From Janthinobacterium sp. 344 (GTDB taxonomy: Bacteria; Pseudomonadota; Gammaproteobacteria; Burkholderiales; Burkholderiaceae_D): a DNA stretch of 61,218 bases. Where the stretch lies: NCBI RefSeq assembly GCF_900112025.1, contig NZ_FOKL01000017.1, positions 1 to 61,218 of the forward strand, in the 5' to 3' direction. The notes under the pieces are model-generated. The model ran no database searches. It was not told the DNA's origin and was given only the letters and a program-made list of their open reading frames with translations. Each line of letters starts with the position of its first letter. Positions within the stretch are counted from its first letter, which is position 1. Of this stretch, positions 34,249 through 42,575 are shown one piece after another. A program made the translations under genes and the position numbers.

Positions 34249-36288
34249 TCAGGCCGCGATGGCCAGCGCATGATGCGTCGCCTCCGCCATTGCCATGCCG
34301 CCGTTCAGCTGCCAGGCGGCCGCATGGCCCAGGCGGCGCAGGCAGGCGGCGGCGCGCGCGCTGCGGTTGCCGCTGCGGCAGAAGAAGACCAGCGGACGCT
34401 GCGGCTGCAGCAGCCAGGTGCCGACCTGCCCTGCCAGGCGGCTCAGGGGCACGCTGTGCACGGCGCAGCCTTCGAATACGCCGCCGGCGCAGGCCGCGTG
34501 TTCATACGCCTCGCGCACGTCGACCAGGATAGCGTCGGGATGCTGGCGCAGGAAGGTCGGCAGGCCGGCCGCATCGAGCTGCAATTCGGCGGCAGGCACG
34601 ACGCCTCCGTGTGCGGCGCGCACGGTGCCGCAGATGCTGCTGTCATCGACTGCCGCGCACAGCACGGTGTCCGGCGTGAGCAGGCCCGCGTCCAGCAAGG
34701 GGGCGATGGCGTGCGGCGCCAGGGCGCCGACGAAGGCGAAGCGCTGGTCCAGCAGGTACACGTGGATGTCACCGCAATCGACGCGGCGCAAGCGCTGCCG
34801 GCCCAGCGCCAGTTCGCCATCGGCCCCCACATCGCCCACCTGCTCGATGGCCAGTTCCTGCAGCAGCGCCAGGCGCGCCGCGCCGTTGTCAAGCGGCGCC
34901 GCCGTGTGCACGATGGCGCGCACGGCCAGCTGCTGGCAGCCGATGAAGGCGGCCAGGCGCGGCACCAGCGCGGCGGCGGGATCGATGACGACGCACGTGG
35001 CGCTGGCCGCGTCGCTGAGCAGCCAGGTGCACTGGCCATCGACGCTCAGCTGGATTATGCCGTCCTGCGCGCCGTCCTGCGGCGACGGCGCCAGCGCCGA
35101 CGGCAGCAGACAGCTGCTGCGCAGCGCCTCGCCGCAACGCTCGATGCGCGCGCAGGCGGCGTCGATGGTTGCCGCGTCGATCAGCGGGCCGAACGACAAG
35201 CGGATGGCGGAACTGGCGCGCCACTGCGGCACGTGCATGGCTTCGAGCACGTAGCTGGGCAGGGCCTTGGCGGCGGAGCAGGCGCTGCCCGAACTGACGC
35301 GCACGCGCGCCGCGTCAAACAGGTCCAGCAGCTCCTTCGAGGACAGGCCCGGCACGGAAAAATTGAGCGTGGTGGGCAGCGACAAGTCGAACGGCATGTT
35401 GAAGACGATGCCGGGGAAGGCGCGCGCCAGGCTGGCCGACAGCTGCTGGCGGAAAGCGTCCAGCTCGGCGTGGCTGCGGAAGGTCTTGCCATCATCCAGC
35501 GCCGCCAGCACGGCGCCCAGGGCGGCGATGCCGGCCATGTTTTCCGTGCCCGAGCGCAGGCCTGCTTCCTGGCCGCCGCCCATCATCAAGGGCGTAAACG
35601 GCGCGCCGGCGCGCACGTACAGCATGCCGATGCCCTTGGGCGCATACAGCTTGTGGCCGGAAAACGGCGCGTAATCGATGCGCGTGGCGGCCAGGTTCAG
35701 CTGCAGCTTGCCCAGCGCCTGCACGCAATCGACCATCCAGTACGCGTCGGCGCCGCGCTCCCGCAGCAGCTGCGCGATGGCGGACAAATCGCTGATGACG
35801 CCCGTTTCATTGTTGGCCGCCATCGTGCACAGCATGGCCGCGTCGCCGATCAGCGCGGCGAGCGCCTGCAGGTCGTGGCGCCCCTGCGCATCGACGGGCA
35901 GCTTGCGCACGTCGAGGTTCAGGCCCAGCAAACGGTTCCAGTGCGCCAGGCTTTCCGGCACGGCCTTGTGTTCGGTGGCGCCATACAGCAGCAGGCTGCC
36001 GATGCGCTGGCCCGCGTCGCGCCGTTCGCGCAGTGCGCACAGGGCCGACAGCACGGCCGTCTGGATGCCTTCGGTGGCGCCGCTGTTGAACATCAGGCGC
36101 CCCTCGCCCACGCCCAGCAGGCGGCGCGCGCGCTGGCGCACGCCATCCATCATGGCCTTGGCCTGCAAGCCTGTCGCATGGGTGCTGCTGGGGTTGCCGA
36201 AACCCAGCTCCATCGCCTGCCGGGCGGCGGCGACGGCGGCGGGCAGCACGCAGGTGGTGGCATTACTGTCGAGGTAGATTTCTTGCAT
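34249..36288 (-). CDS. Cysteine desulfurase - degenerate metallo-beta-lactamase - rhodanese fusion protein
   Basis: A 679-residue three-part protein. Residues 1-390 are a class V cysteine desulfurase: start MQEIYLDSNATT, PLP-stacking H107 in ATEHKAV, PLP lysine K213 in SGHKLYAPKG, GGQEAGLRSGTEN, and persulfide-forming C337 in SSGSACSAAK. Residues about 415-557 look like a persulfide-dioxygenase/glyoxalase-type metallo-beta-lactamase domain. Its HxHxDH metal motif is replaced by VHTAAPLDN, so it should not bind metal. Residues about 585-667 are a rhodanese domain with an intact CRSGNRS loop (C637). Sulfur could pass from C337 to C637 within one chain. The ATG at 36288 begins the conserved N-terminus. 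It is divergent from an Lrp/AsnC regulator. Confidence 0.88.
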   Translation of the reverse strand: MQEIYLDSNATTCVLPAAVAAARQAMELGFGNPSSTHATGLQAKAMMDGVRQRARRLLGVGEGRLMFNSGATEGIQTAVLSALCALRERRDAGQRIGSLLLYGATEHKAVPESLAHWNRLLGLNLDVRKLPVDAQGRHDLQALAALIGDAAMLCTMAANNETGVISDLSAIAQLLRERGADAYWMVDCVQALGKLQLNLAATRIDYAPFSGHKLYAPKGIGMLYVRAGAPFTPLMMGGGQEAGLRSGTENMAGIAALGAVLAALDDGKTFRSHAELDAFRQQLSASLARAFPGIVFNMPFDLSLPTTLNFSVPGLSSKELLDLFDAARVRVSSGSACSAAKALPSYVLEAMHVPQWRASSAIRLSFGPLIDAATIDAACARIERCGEALRSSCLLPSALAPSPQDGAQDGIIQLSVDGQCTWLLSDAASATCVVIDPAAALVPRLAAFIGCQQLAVRAIVHTAAPLDNGAARLALLQELAIEQVGDVGADGELALGRQRLRRVDCGDIHVYLLDQRFAFVGALAPHAIAPLLDAGLLTPDTVLCAAVDDSSICGTVRAAHGGVVPAAELQLDAAGLPTFLRQHPDAILVDVREAYEHAACAGGVFEGCAVHSVPLSRLAGQVGTWLLQPQRPLVFFCRSGNRSARAAACLRRLGHAAAWQLNGGMAMAEATHHALAIAA

Positions 36289-36406
36289 GATGGCGGTCCG
36301 GGCATTCTCTGGAAAGGGGGCAGCGCTGGCGGCTGGAACAGATAACAGTCTACCGGCAGGCGCCCGTGAAGATATGCCAAACAATGCTGCAAACAAGGTA
36401 CCATGC

Positions 36407-36420
36407 AGCATGTTCATGCT
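36407..36420. promoter_or_regulatory. Candidate Lrp/AsnC operator
   Basis: AGCATG-TT-CATGCT is a 14-bp palindrome between the divergent desulfurase fusion and Lrp-type regulator genes, 20 bp before the regulator start. With flanks (CAG...CTA) it resembles the Lrp-type consensus YAGHAWATTWTDCTR. Binding is inferred from position and symmetry. Confidence 0.5.
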
Positions 36421-36440
36421 ACAAAATGGAAAATCGCAAA

Positions 36441-36938
36441 ATGAATTCCCCCGCCGCCACGCTCGACAAGTTTGACTGCGCCATCCTGGCCGCGCTGCAG
36501 CAGGACGGCACCCTGTCGATCGCCGCCCTCAGCGAGAAAATCGGCCTGTCCAGCACGCCGTGCTGGAAGCGCGTCAAGCGGCTGGAAGAAGACGGGTATA
36601 TCGAAAGCCGCGTGGCCATCGTCAACCGGCAAAAAGTGGGCTTGCCCGTCACCGTGTTCGTCAGCGTGCGCACGGGCCAGCATGATGAAAAATGGCTGCG
36701 CCGCTTCGCCGCCGCCGTCATCGTCTTGCCCGAAGTCCAGGAATTTCACCGCATGAGCGGCGACATCGACTACCTGCTCAAAGTCGTCACCACCGACATC
36801 AAGGGCTATGACACTTTCTATAAAAAGCTCATCAAGGCGGTACAGCTGACGGGCGTGTCCTCCGCCTTTTCCATGGAACAAATCAAATGCAGCACGGAAC
36901 TGCCGCTGGAACTGATCGCCCACGGCTTGCCGGCCTGA
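36441..36938 (+). CDS. Lrp/AsnC family transcriptional regulator
   Basis: A 165-residue regulator. It has an N-terminal winged HTH (LDKFDCAILAALQQDGTLSI, then LSEKIGLSSTPCWKRVKRLE) and a C-terminal RAM ligand-binding domain (GDIDYLLKVVTTDIKGYDTF). Family members sense amino acids. One beside a cysteine desulfurase is likely to respond to cysteine or a related amino acid and to control the divergent gene and itself. The ATG at 36441 matches the usual distance to the HTH; an ATG at 36426 is also possible. A palindrome at 36407-36420 is the candidate operator. Confidence 0.92.
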   Translation: MNSPAATLDKFDCAILAALQQDGTLSIAALSEKIGLSSTPCWKRVKRLEEDGYIESRVAIVNRQKVGLPVTVFVSVRTGQHDEKWLRRFAAAVIVLPEVQEFHRMSGDIDYLLKVVTTDIKGYDTFYKKLIKAVQLTGVSSAFSMEQIKCSTELPLELIAHGLPA

Positions 36939-37128
36939 CGCATTTTCCGGCGCTGGCCGCCACACATGAAAAAACGCCATGATTGCCTGTTTTTCACGTT
37001 GCTGCATTGCAACATAAATAACCTGCAAGCAGCATTGGCGCGGCCGGGCGCGGGGTGGGACCGGTATACTGCCACCTTGCCTGCCCGCTTTTTCTGCCCA
37101 TTGCGCAGGCCCTCCTTCAAGGTCTTTC

Positions 37129-39117
37129 ATGTCTCTGCTCCGCCGTCTCTCCATCCAGAAAAAACTCCTGTTCAGCATGGGCTTGTGCCTGCTGATCTTC
37201 ATGGCGATTTCCTCGTTCCTCAGCGTGCGCATGAGCAGCGACTATGTGCGCGAGCGCGTCGTCAGCCAGGAGTTGCCGGCGCAAGTGGGTGAAATCCGCA
37301 ACGACGTGCTGCGCCAGATCAGCCAGCCCCTGTCCGTGGTGCAAACCATGGCCAACGATGTCTACCTGCAGGACTGGGAAGACGCGGGCTTGCCCGACAG
37401 CGGCATCGCCACCTTCCAGCGCTATGCCGCCGTCGTCAAGCAGAAGAACCAGGCCGCCTCGATCAACTGGGCGTCCGCCAGCACGGGCAAATATTTCACC
37501 ACGGAAGGCTTGCTGCGCACCCTGGACAAGAACCAGGCGGCCGACCAGTGGTTTTATGGCTTGCTGGCCGGCGACAAGGCCTACACGCTCGACATCGACA
37601 AGGCGGACAATTCCAGCGACCTGATGCTGTATCTGAATGCGCGCGGCCAGACGGCGGGCGGCAGGCAGATCGCCGCCGGACTGGGCCTGTCCATCAATGC
37701 GCTGGCCGACACCATCCGCCACTACAAGATCGGCCAGACGGGCCACGTCTACCTGGCGCGCGCCAACGGCATCGTGCTGGTGCACCGCGACACGGCCCTG
37801 GCCGACGGCAAGCATGCATTGCAGGATTTGCCCGGCTTTAGCGCAGCCTTGAGCAAGCGCCTGCTGACGGGCAACAAGTATGTCTCCGCCATCTATGACG
37901 CGCCGGCCGGCCGCCAGTTCGTCGCCGCCGCCTTCGTGCCGGAGCTGAATCTGTATGTGATGGCGGAAGTGCCGGAAACGGAAGTGCTGGGCAATGTCAC
38001 GCGTTCGGCCCTGATCGCGGCGTTGATCGCCGGCCTGGCGGGCGGCGGCATCGCCCTGTGCATCATTTATGTGATCAGCCGTGCCATTGCCGCGCCCGTC
38101 GCGCGGGCAGCCGGCATGCTCAGCGAGATCGCCAGCGGCAACGGCGACCTGAGCCGCCGCATGCCCGTCGAATCGGCAGACGAGGTCGGTGCGCTGGCGG
38201 CCGCCTTCAACCGCTTCGTCGCGTCGTTGAACGTGACGATACGCGAAGTACGCGACAGTACGGGCGCCATTGCCAGCGCATCGAGCCAGATCGCCTCGGG
38301 CAACCTGGACCTGTCGGCGCGCACGGAAGCGCAGGCATCGAGCCTGGAAGAGACGGCGGCCGCCATGGAAGAACTGACGTCGACGGTGAAACAGAATGCC
38401 GACAACGCGCGCCAGGCGAACCAGCTGGTGGTGTCGGCCTCGGGCCACGCCGTCAAGGGGGGCGAGGTGGTCGACCAGGTGGTACGGACGATGGGAGAAA
38501 TTACAGACAGTTCGCGCAAGATCGCGGATATTATCGGGGTGATCGACGGCATTGCCTTCCAAACCAATATCCTCGCCCTGAACGCGGCGGTGGAGGCGGC
38601 GCGCGCGGGCGAACAGGGCCGCGGCTTCGCCGTGGTGGCCACCGAGGTGCGCAACCTGGCGCACAGGTCGAGCGCGGCGGCCAAGGAAATCAAGGAACTG
38701 ATCGTCGATTCGGGCAGCAAGGTGGAAGCGGGCAGCAAGCTGGTCGACTCGGCCGGCGCCACCATGCAGGACATCGTCGTCTCCGTGCAGCGGGTGGCCG
38801 ACCTGATGGGGGAAATCGCCTCGGCCAGCCAGGAGCAAAGCCAGGGCATCGCGCAAGTCAATGCCACCGTCACGCAGATGGATGATGCAACCCAGCAAAA
38901 CGCGGCGCTGGTGGAAGAGGCGGCGGCCGCCGCCCAGTCCCTGCAGGATCAGGCTGGCCGACTGGCGCAGGTGGTCAGCGTCTTCAAGCTGGAGGAAAGC
39001 GGCCGGGCGCCGCAGCCAGCCGCCGCGCCCAAGCTTGCCCGCGCCCCGGTCGCCGCGCCGCCAGCACCGGCCGCGCGCCCGAAAGCGCCGCCCAGCGATG
39101 CGTGGGAAGAGTTTTAA
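37129..39117 (+). CDS. Methyl-accepting chemotaxis protein
   Basis: A 662-residue chemoreceptor. It has TM1 (about 13-32), a periplasmic Cache-type sensor domain (about 33-290, with IGQTGHVYLARANGIVLVH), TM2 (about 292-318) and a HAMP domain. A cytoplasmic signalling domain follows with the conserved hairpin tip IAFQTNILALNAAVEAARAG. A Pro/Ala-rich linker ends in DAWEEF, a C-terminal pentapeptide of the type that recruits CheR/CheB for adaptation. The ligand is unknown; Cache domains often bind amino acids or organic acids. It stands alone, with no che genes nearby. Its stop lies 17 bp from the convergent thioredoxin-like gene. Confidence 0.95.
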   Translation: MSLLRRLSIQKKLLFSMGLCLLIFMAISSFLSVRMSSDYVRERVVSQELPAQVGEIRNDVLRQISQPLSVVQTMANDVYLQDWEDAGLPDSGIATFQRYAAVVKQKNQAASINWASASTGKYFTTEGLLRTLDKNQAADQWFYGLLAGDKAYTLDIDKADNSSDLMLYLNARGQTAGGRQIAAGLGLSINALADTIRHYKIGQTGHVYLARANGIVLVHRDTALADGKHALQDLPGFSAALSKRLLTGNKYVSAIYDAPAGRQFVAAAFVPELNLYVMAEVPETEVLGNVTRSALIAALIAGLAGGGIALCIIYVISRAIAAPVARAAGMLSEIASGNGDLSRRMPVESADEVGALAAAFNRFVASLNVTIREVRDSTGAIASASSQIASGNLDLSARTEAQASSLEETAAAMEELTSTVKQNADNARQANQLVVSASGHAVKGGEVVDQVVRTMGEITDSSRKIADIIGVIDGIAFQTNILALNAAVEAARAGEQGRGFAVVATEVRNLAHRSSAAAKEIKELIVDSGSKVEAGSKLVDSAGATMQDIVVSVQRVADLMGEIASASQEQSQGIAQVNATVTQMDDATQQNAALVEEAAAAAQSLQDQAGRLAQVVSVFKLEESGRAPQPAAAPKLARAPVAAPPAPAARPKAPPSDAWEEF

Positions 39118-39134
39118 AGACTGGTGGACGACGC

Positions 39135-39644
39135 TTAAATCGCCGGCGCTTTTACGCTTGCCGCCTGCTTGAAGAAATCATAGATGCCGCTCTCGCTCAT
39201 GCGGCGCGCGTTCGCCAGCTCGCCGCCCTTGGTGGCGTACAGCACCTGGTTGTTGTCGCTCGACACCAGCACGGCGGCCGGGATGCCCTTCTTCAAGGGA
39301 TTGCCGTAGGCCTGCGCCACATCCAGGTTATGGTCGAAGTTGCCCACGTCGACCTTGACGACCTTGAACTGCTGCTGCATCAATTCCGCGTTCTTGCCCT
39401 CTTTGAGGGCCTTGTCGAGGGCGCGGCAATCCTCGCACCAGTTGGCGCCAAAGATCAGCAGCACGGGCACGTGGGCCGCCTTGGCTTCGGCCAGCGCGCG
39501 GGTCACGTCGGCCTTGGCGTCGGCCGCCGCGTTGTACGGCAAGTGCGGCGTGGCGACCGGGGTGGCCGGTGTGGGGGCGGCGGCAACGGCGGCGCCGGCC
39601 AGCAGCACACTGGCGAAAACGGTGGAAAGGATGGCAACGCGCAT
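39135..39644 (-). CDS. Exported thioredoxin-family protein
   Basis: A 169-residue periplasmic protein. The signal peptide (VAILSTVFASVLLAGAAVA) is followed by a thioredoxin fold of the thioredoxin_7/DsbD-gamma kind. The active site is ANWCEDCRAL (CEDC instead of CGPC) and a cis-proline lies in KKGIPAAVLV. The acidic CEDC dipeptide suggests a role different from general disulfide formation. The ATG at 39644 follows a clear AGGAG; an in-frame extension to 39674 is not used. Confidence 0.9.
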   Translation of the reverse strand: MRVAILSTVFASVLLAGAAVAAAPTPATPVATPHLPYNAAADAKADVTRALAEAKAAHVPVLLIFGANWCEDCRALDKALKEGKNAELMQQQFKVVKVDVGNFDHNLDVAQAYGNPLKKGIPAAVLVSSDNNQVLYATKGGELANARRMSESGIYDFFKQAASVKAPAI

Positions 39645-39790
39645 GCGGAACTCCTGAAAAGATCGTGAGGCCAACTGGACAGGCGCCAGCGGGCATGGTC
39701 ACTTAGAATATGCCTGCTTACAGGAAATATCCAGAATTTAATTGCACTGTGCTTATACGAAAAACGCATAAGCAAGGCCAGGAGCATGCA

Positions 39791-40087
39791 TTGACCACCG
39801 TAGACACCCTGCCTCCACCGCTGTGGGACGCCGCGCGCATGCTGCGCAGCGCCTTCCCGCACGGCATCCCCGCCACGGCGTACGCCCCCGTGCTGGCCTT
39901 GCTGTATGAACACTTTTCCGACCGCCACCTGGCGGACTTGATGGCCCATGCCACGGGCAAGGACGCGGCCCGGGTACTCAACGACATGCATGCCTGTGCC
40001 GGCAGCCAGCCCGACGACGCCGCGATCAGGGCCGTCAGGGAACGGCTGGACCGGCACGGCTGGCAAGCCATCTGCGCGGAAGATTGA
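39791..40087 (+). CDS. DUF3349-like small protein (TTG start)
   Basis: A 98-residue cytoplasmic protein with LRSAFPHGIPATAYAPVLALLY, resembling the DUF3349 family best known from mycobacteria. Its function is unknown. The start is taken as TTG at 39791 because AGGAG lies 6 nt upstream; no well-placed ATG fits and the longer ORF has an uncharacteristic N-terminus. It is downstream of and divergent from the thioredoxin-like gene. The next plus-strand gene is 96 bp away. Confidence 0.65.
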   Translation: MTTVDTLPPPLWDAARMLRSAFPHGIPATAYAPVLALLYEHFSDRHLADLMAHATGKDAARVLNDMHACAGSQPDDAAIRAVRERLDRHGWQAICAED

Positions 40088-40183
40088 AGCCGGGAAGAGG
40101 CATACCGGCCGGCAGCAAAACGGCACGCATGGGATAATGGCGGGCTTTACAGAGCAACGCGTCTGGAACGCGCCCTCCCCATC

Positions 40184-41350
40184 ATGACGACTTCTTTCCT
40201 GGCACGCTGGCTGCCACAACCGAACAACGGCAGCCGCCGCGAACAAGCGCGCGCCTGCGCGGGCGCCATCTGCGGCTTGCTGCTTACCGGCCTCATCTGC
40301 CATTTCCTGCTGGCGCCCGACAGCGCCAGCGTGTACCTGATCGCCCCCATGGGCGCCTCGGCCGTGCTGCTGTTCTGCCTGCCGGCCAGTCCGCTGGCGC
40401 AACCGTGGTCGGTGGTCGGCGGCAACGTCGTCTCCGGCCTGGTGGGCGTGGCTTGCGTGAAATGGCTGGGACCCAGCGTGGGCGTGGCGGCGCTGGCCGC
40501 CTGCCTGGCCATCGGCGCCATGTTTGCCCTGCGCTGCCTGCATCCGCCGGGCGGCGCCGTGGCGCTCACCACCGTCGTCGGCGGCGCCAGCGTGCATGCG
40601 GCCGGCTTTGAATTCGTCTTCATCACCGTGCTGTTCAATTCCGCCGTGCTGGTCGCCTGCGCCGTGCTGTACAACAACCTGACGGGGCGCCGCTATCCGC
40701 ACACCCAGCAGCTGGCAACGCCGCATCCGCATGCCACCAAGGACGCAACGCCCAGCACGCGCCTGGGCTTTTCGCCGGACGACCTGGACGCCGTGCTGCG
40801 CCAGCACGGCGAAGTGCTCGACATCAGCCGCGACGATCTGCAAGCCATCTTCCTGCAAACGGAAATGCGCGCCTACCAGCGCCGCTTCGGCGTCGTGACG
40901 TGCGCCGACATCATGTCGAAGGACGTGCTCAGCGTGGAATTCGGCACGCCATTGGATGTTGCCTGGCGCACCATGCGCACCCACGATGTGGGCGCCCTGC
41001 CCGTCGTCAACCGGGCACGCCGGGTCATCGGCATCATCACGCAGACGGATTTTTTGCGGCATGGCGGCCTCGACGATTACCAGGGCATGCGCCAGCGCCT
41101 GCGCAGCCTGCTGCAGCGCAGCGGCCTGTCCCACGGCGACAAGCCGGAGGTCGTGGGACAGCTGATGACGCCGTCGCCGCACACGGCGCGCCTGGGCACG
41201 CCCATCATCGACCTGGTGCCGCTGATGGCCGACGCCGGCTACCACCATATTCCCATCGTCGATGACGACGAACGCCTGGCCGGCATCATCAGCCAGTCCG
41301 ACCTGATGGCGGCGCTATATGAAAGCCGCTTTGCCGAGGCGGCCGCATGA
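40184..41350 (+). CDS. HPP family membrane protein with two CBS domains
   Basis: A 388-residue protein. The first 180 residues are an HPP integral-membrane domain with four helices and the diagnostic LHPPGGAVALTTVVGG. Two cytosolic CBS domains follow (about 235-300, ADIMSKDVLSVEFG; and about 325-385, LMTPSPHTARLGTP), ending in IISQSDLMAAL. HPP proteins have been linked to nitrite transport in plants and cyanobacteria, and CBS pairs usually sense adenine nucleotides. A gated transporter is plausible but unproven. The stop overlaps the start of the next gene by 4 bp (ATGA). Confidence 0.88.
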   Translation: MTTSFLARWLPQPNNGSRREQARACAGAICGLLLTGLICHFLLAPDSASVYLIAPMGASAVLLFCLPASPLAQPWSVVGGNVVSGLVGVACVKWLGPSVGVAALAACLAIGAMFALRCLHPPGGAVALTTVVGGASVHAAGFEFVFITVLFNSAVLVACAVLYNNLTGRRYPHTQQLATPHPHATKDATPSTRLGFSPDDLDAVLRQHGEVLDISRDDLQAIFLQTEMRAYQRRFGVVTCADIMSKDVLSVEFGTPLDVAWRTMRTHDVGALPVVNRARRVIGIITQTDFLRHGGLDDYQGMRQRLRSLLQRSGLSHGDKPEVVGQLMTPSPHTARLGTPIIDLVPLMADAGYHHIPIVDDDERLAGIISQSDLMAALYESRFAEAAA

Positions 41351-42444
41351 CGCCATTCCAGGCGCTGCTGACGGCCCCCGAGGGCGGTCCGGCCGGCACG
41401 CCCGTCGGCGCGCATTTCTTCGGCAGCCAGCTGTGCATCGAGGCGCCTGGTCCCACCGTGGATATCGCGCAAGTGATCGTCAGCGTGGGTGGCGTCGACA
41501 AGCCGGAATTGTTCCTCAACTGGCTAGACGGTCAAGGCCGGCAAGCGTCGCTCAAGCCGCTGACAAGGGAAGACATCGCCATCGTCTTGCGCGAAGCGCC
41601 GGCCGCGCTGCAGCCGCAACTGCAGCGCCTGTGGGGCGAGCGCCAGCGCAACCGGCGGCAAGTGTCGGGCTGGCTGGCGGGCTTGACAGGCATGACGGCC
41701 ATCGCGGCGGCCCTGCTATGGTGGCAAGGCGGGCATGCCGTCGGCGCGCTGGCGGGATGGATTCCGCTGTCGGCGGAAATGCAGCTGGGCGAACTGGCCC
41801 TGGCGCAAGTGCGCGTGCAGGCCGGCCTCATCGACAGCGGCGCGGCGCAGAAAACGGTGCAGGACATCGGCCGGAAATTGACGGCCGGTTCGCGCTACCA
41901 GTACCGCTGGCTGGTCAGGCATGATGACACGGTCAACGCGTTTGCCATGCCCGGTGGCATCATCGTCGTGCATACGGGCTTGCTGCGCCAGGCGGCAGAT
42001 CCGGGCGAACTGGCCGGCGTGCTGGCGCATGAAGTGCAGCACGTGGAACAGCGCCATTCGCTGCGGCAAATGATAGGCAGCCTGGGCTGGGGCGCGCTGG
42101 TGGGCGTGACCATCGGCGACATCAGCGCCGTGGCCGCCACGCTGGCGCACCAGGCCGGCACCCTGTATTTCAGCCGCGACATGGAGGAAGAAGCGGACCG
42201 CCTGGGCCTGCATGCGCTGCAGCGCGCGCACATCCGCCCCGACGGCATGCTGCGCTTTTTCCAGAAGCTCGATGGCAAGGACCAGGCCAAGCTGCCGGAG
42301 TGGATTTCCTCGCACCCGCAAACGGCGGCGCGCGCACAGCGACTCCAGGCCATGATCGCCGCCTCGCCCTGCCCTGCCTGCCTTCCCTTGAGCAGCAGCC
42401 ACTGGCAAGCCATGAAAGCGGCCCTGCCGCCGTCGGCAAAATAG
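41347..42444 (+). CDS. M48 family metalloprotease, membrane-bound
   Basis: A 365-residue zinc protease. An N-terminal globular region (1-100) is followed by a membrane segment (about 108-127) and an M48 peptidase domain. That domain has HEVQH as the HExxH zinc site, EEEADRLGL supplying the third ligand, and an NAFAMPGG segment just before it. Family relatives are BepA/LoiP-like proteases of envelope quality control. Here the start overlaps the HPP-CBS gene by 4 bp, so the two are translationally coupled and may act together. The soluble N-terminal domain is not one I can name. Confidence 0.88.
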   Translation: MTPFQALLTAPEGGPAGTPVGAHFFGSQLCIEAPGPTVDIAQVIVSVGGVDKPELFLNWLDGQGRQASLKPLTREDIAIVLREAPAALQPQLQRLWGERQRNRRQVSGWLAGLTGMTAIAAALLWWQGGHAVGALAGWIPLSAEMQLGELALAQVRVQAGLIDSGAAQKTVQDIGRKLTAGSRYQYRWLVRHDDTVNAFAMPGGIIVVHTGLLRQAADPGELAGVLAHEVQHVEQRHSLRQMIGSLGWGALVGVTIGDISAVAATLAHQAGTLYFSRDMEEEADRLGLHALQRAHIRPDGMLRFFQKLDGKDQAKLPEWISSHPQTAARAQRLQAMIAASPCPACLPLSSSHWQAMKAALPPSAK

Positions 42445-42575
42445 CAACATGCTTCCCGCATAATTTATCCAAGCGCACTGGGCAATGGCGTATGCTTACG
42501 CCCCGGCTGCTCCTTCGCGACCGGCCACCCCGACCCCCAACGCCTCCGTTCACTTCCTCACAAAGGATATCGCGC

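Noticed and set aside
36807..37128. Possible extra small ORFs between the Lrp-type regulator and the chemoreceptor
   Set aside because: The candidate frames overlap the regulator or lack an RBS and conserved features.
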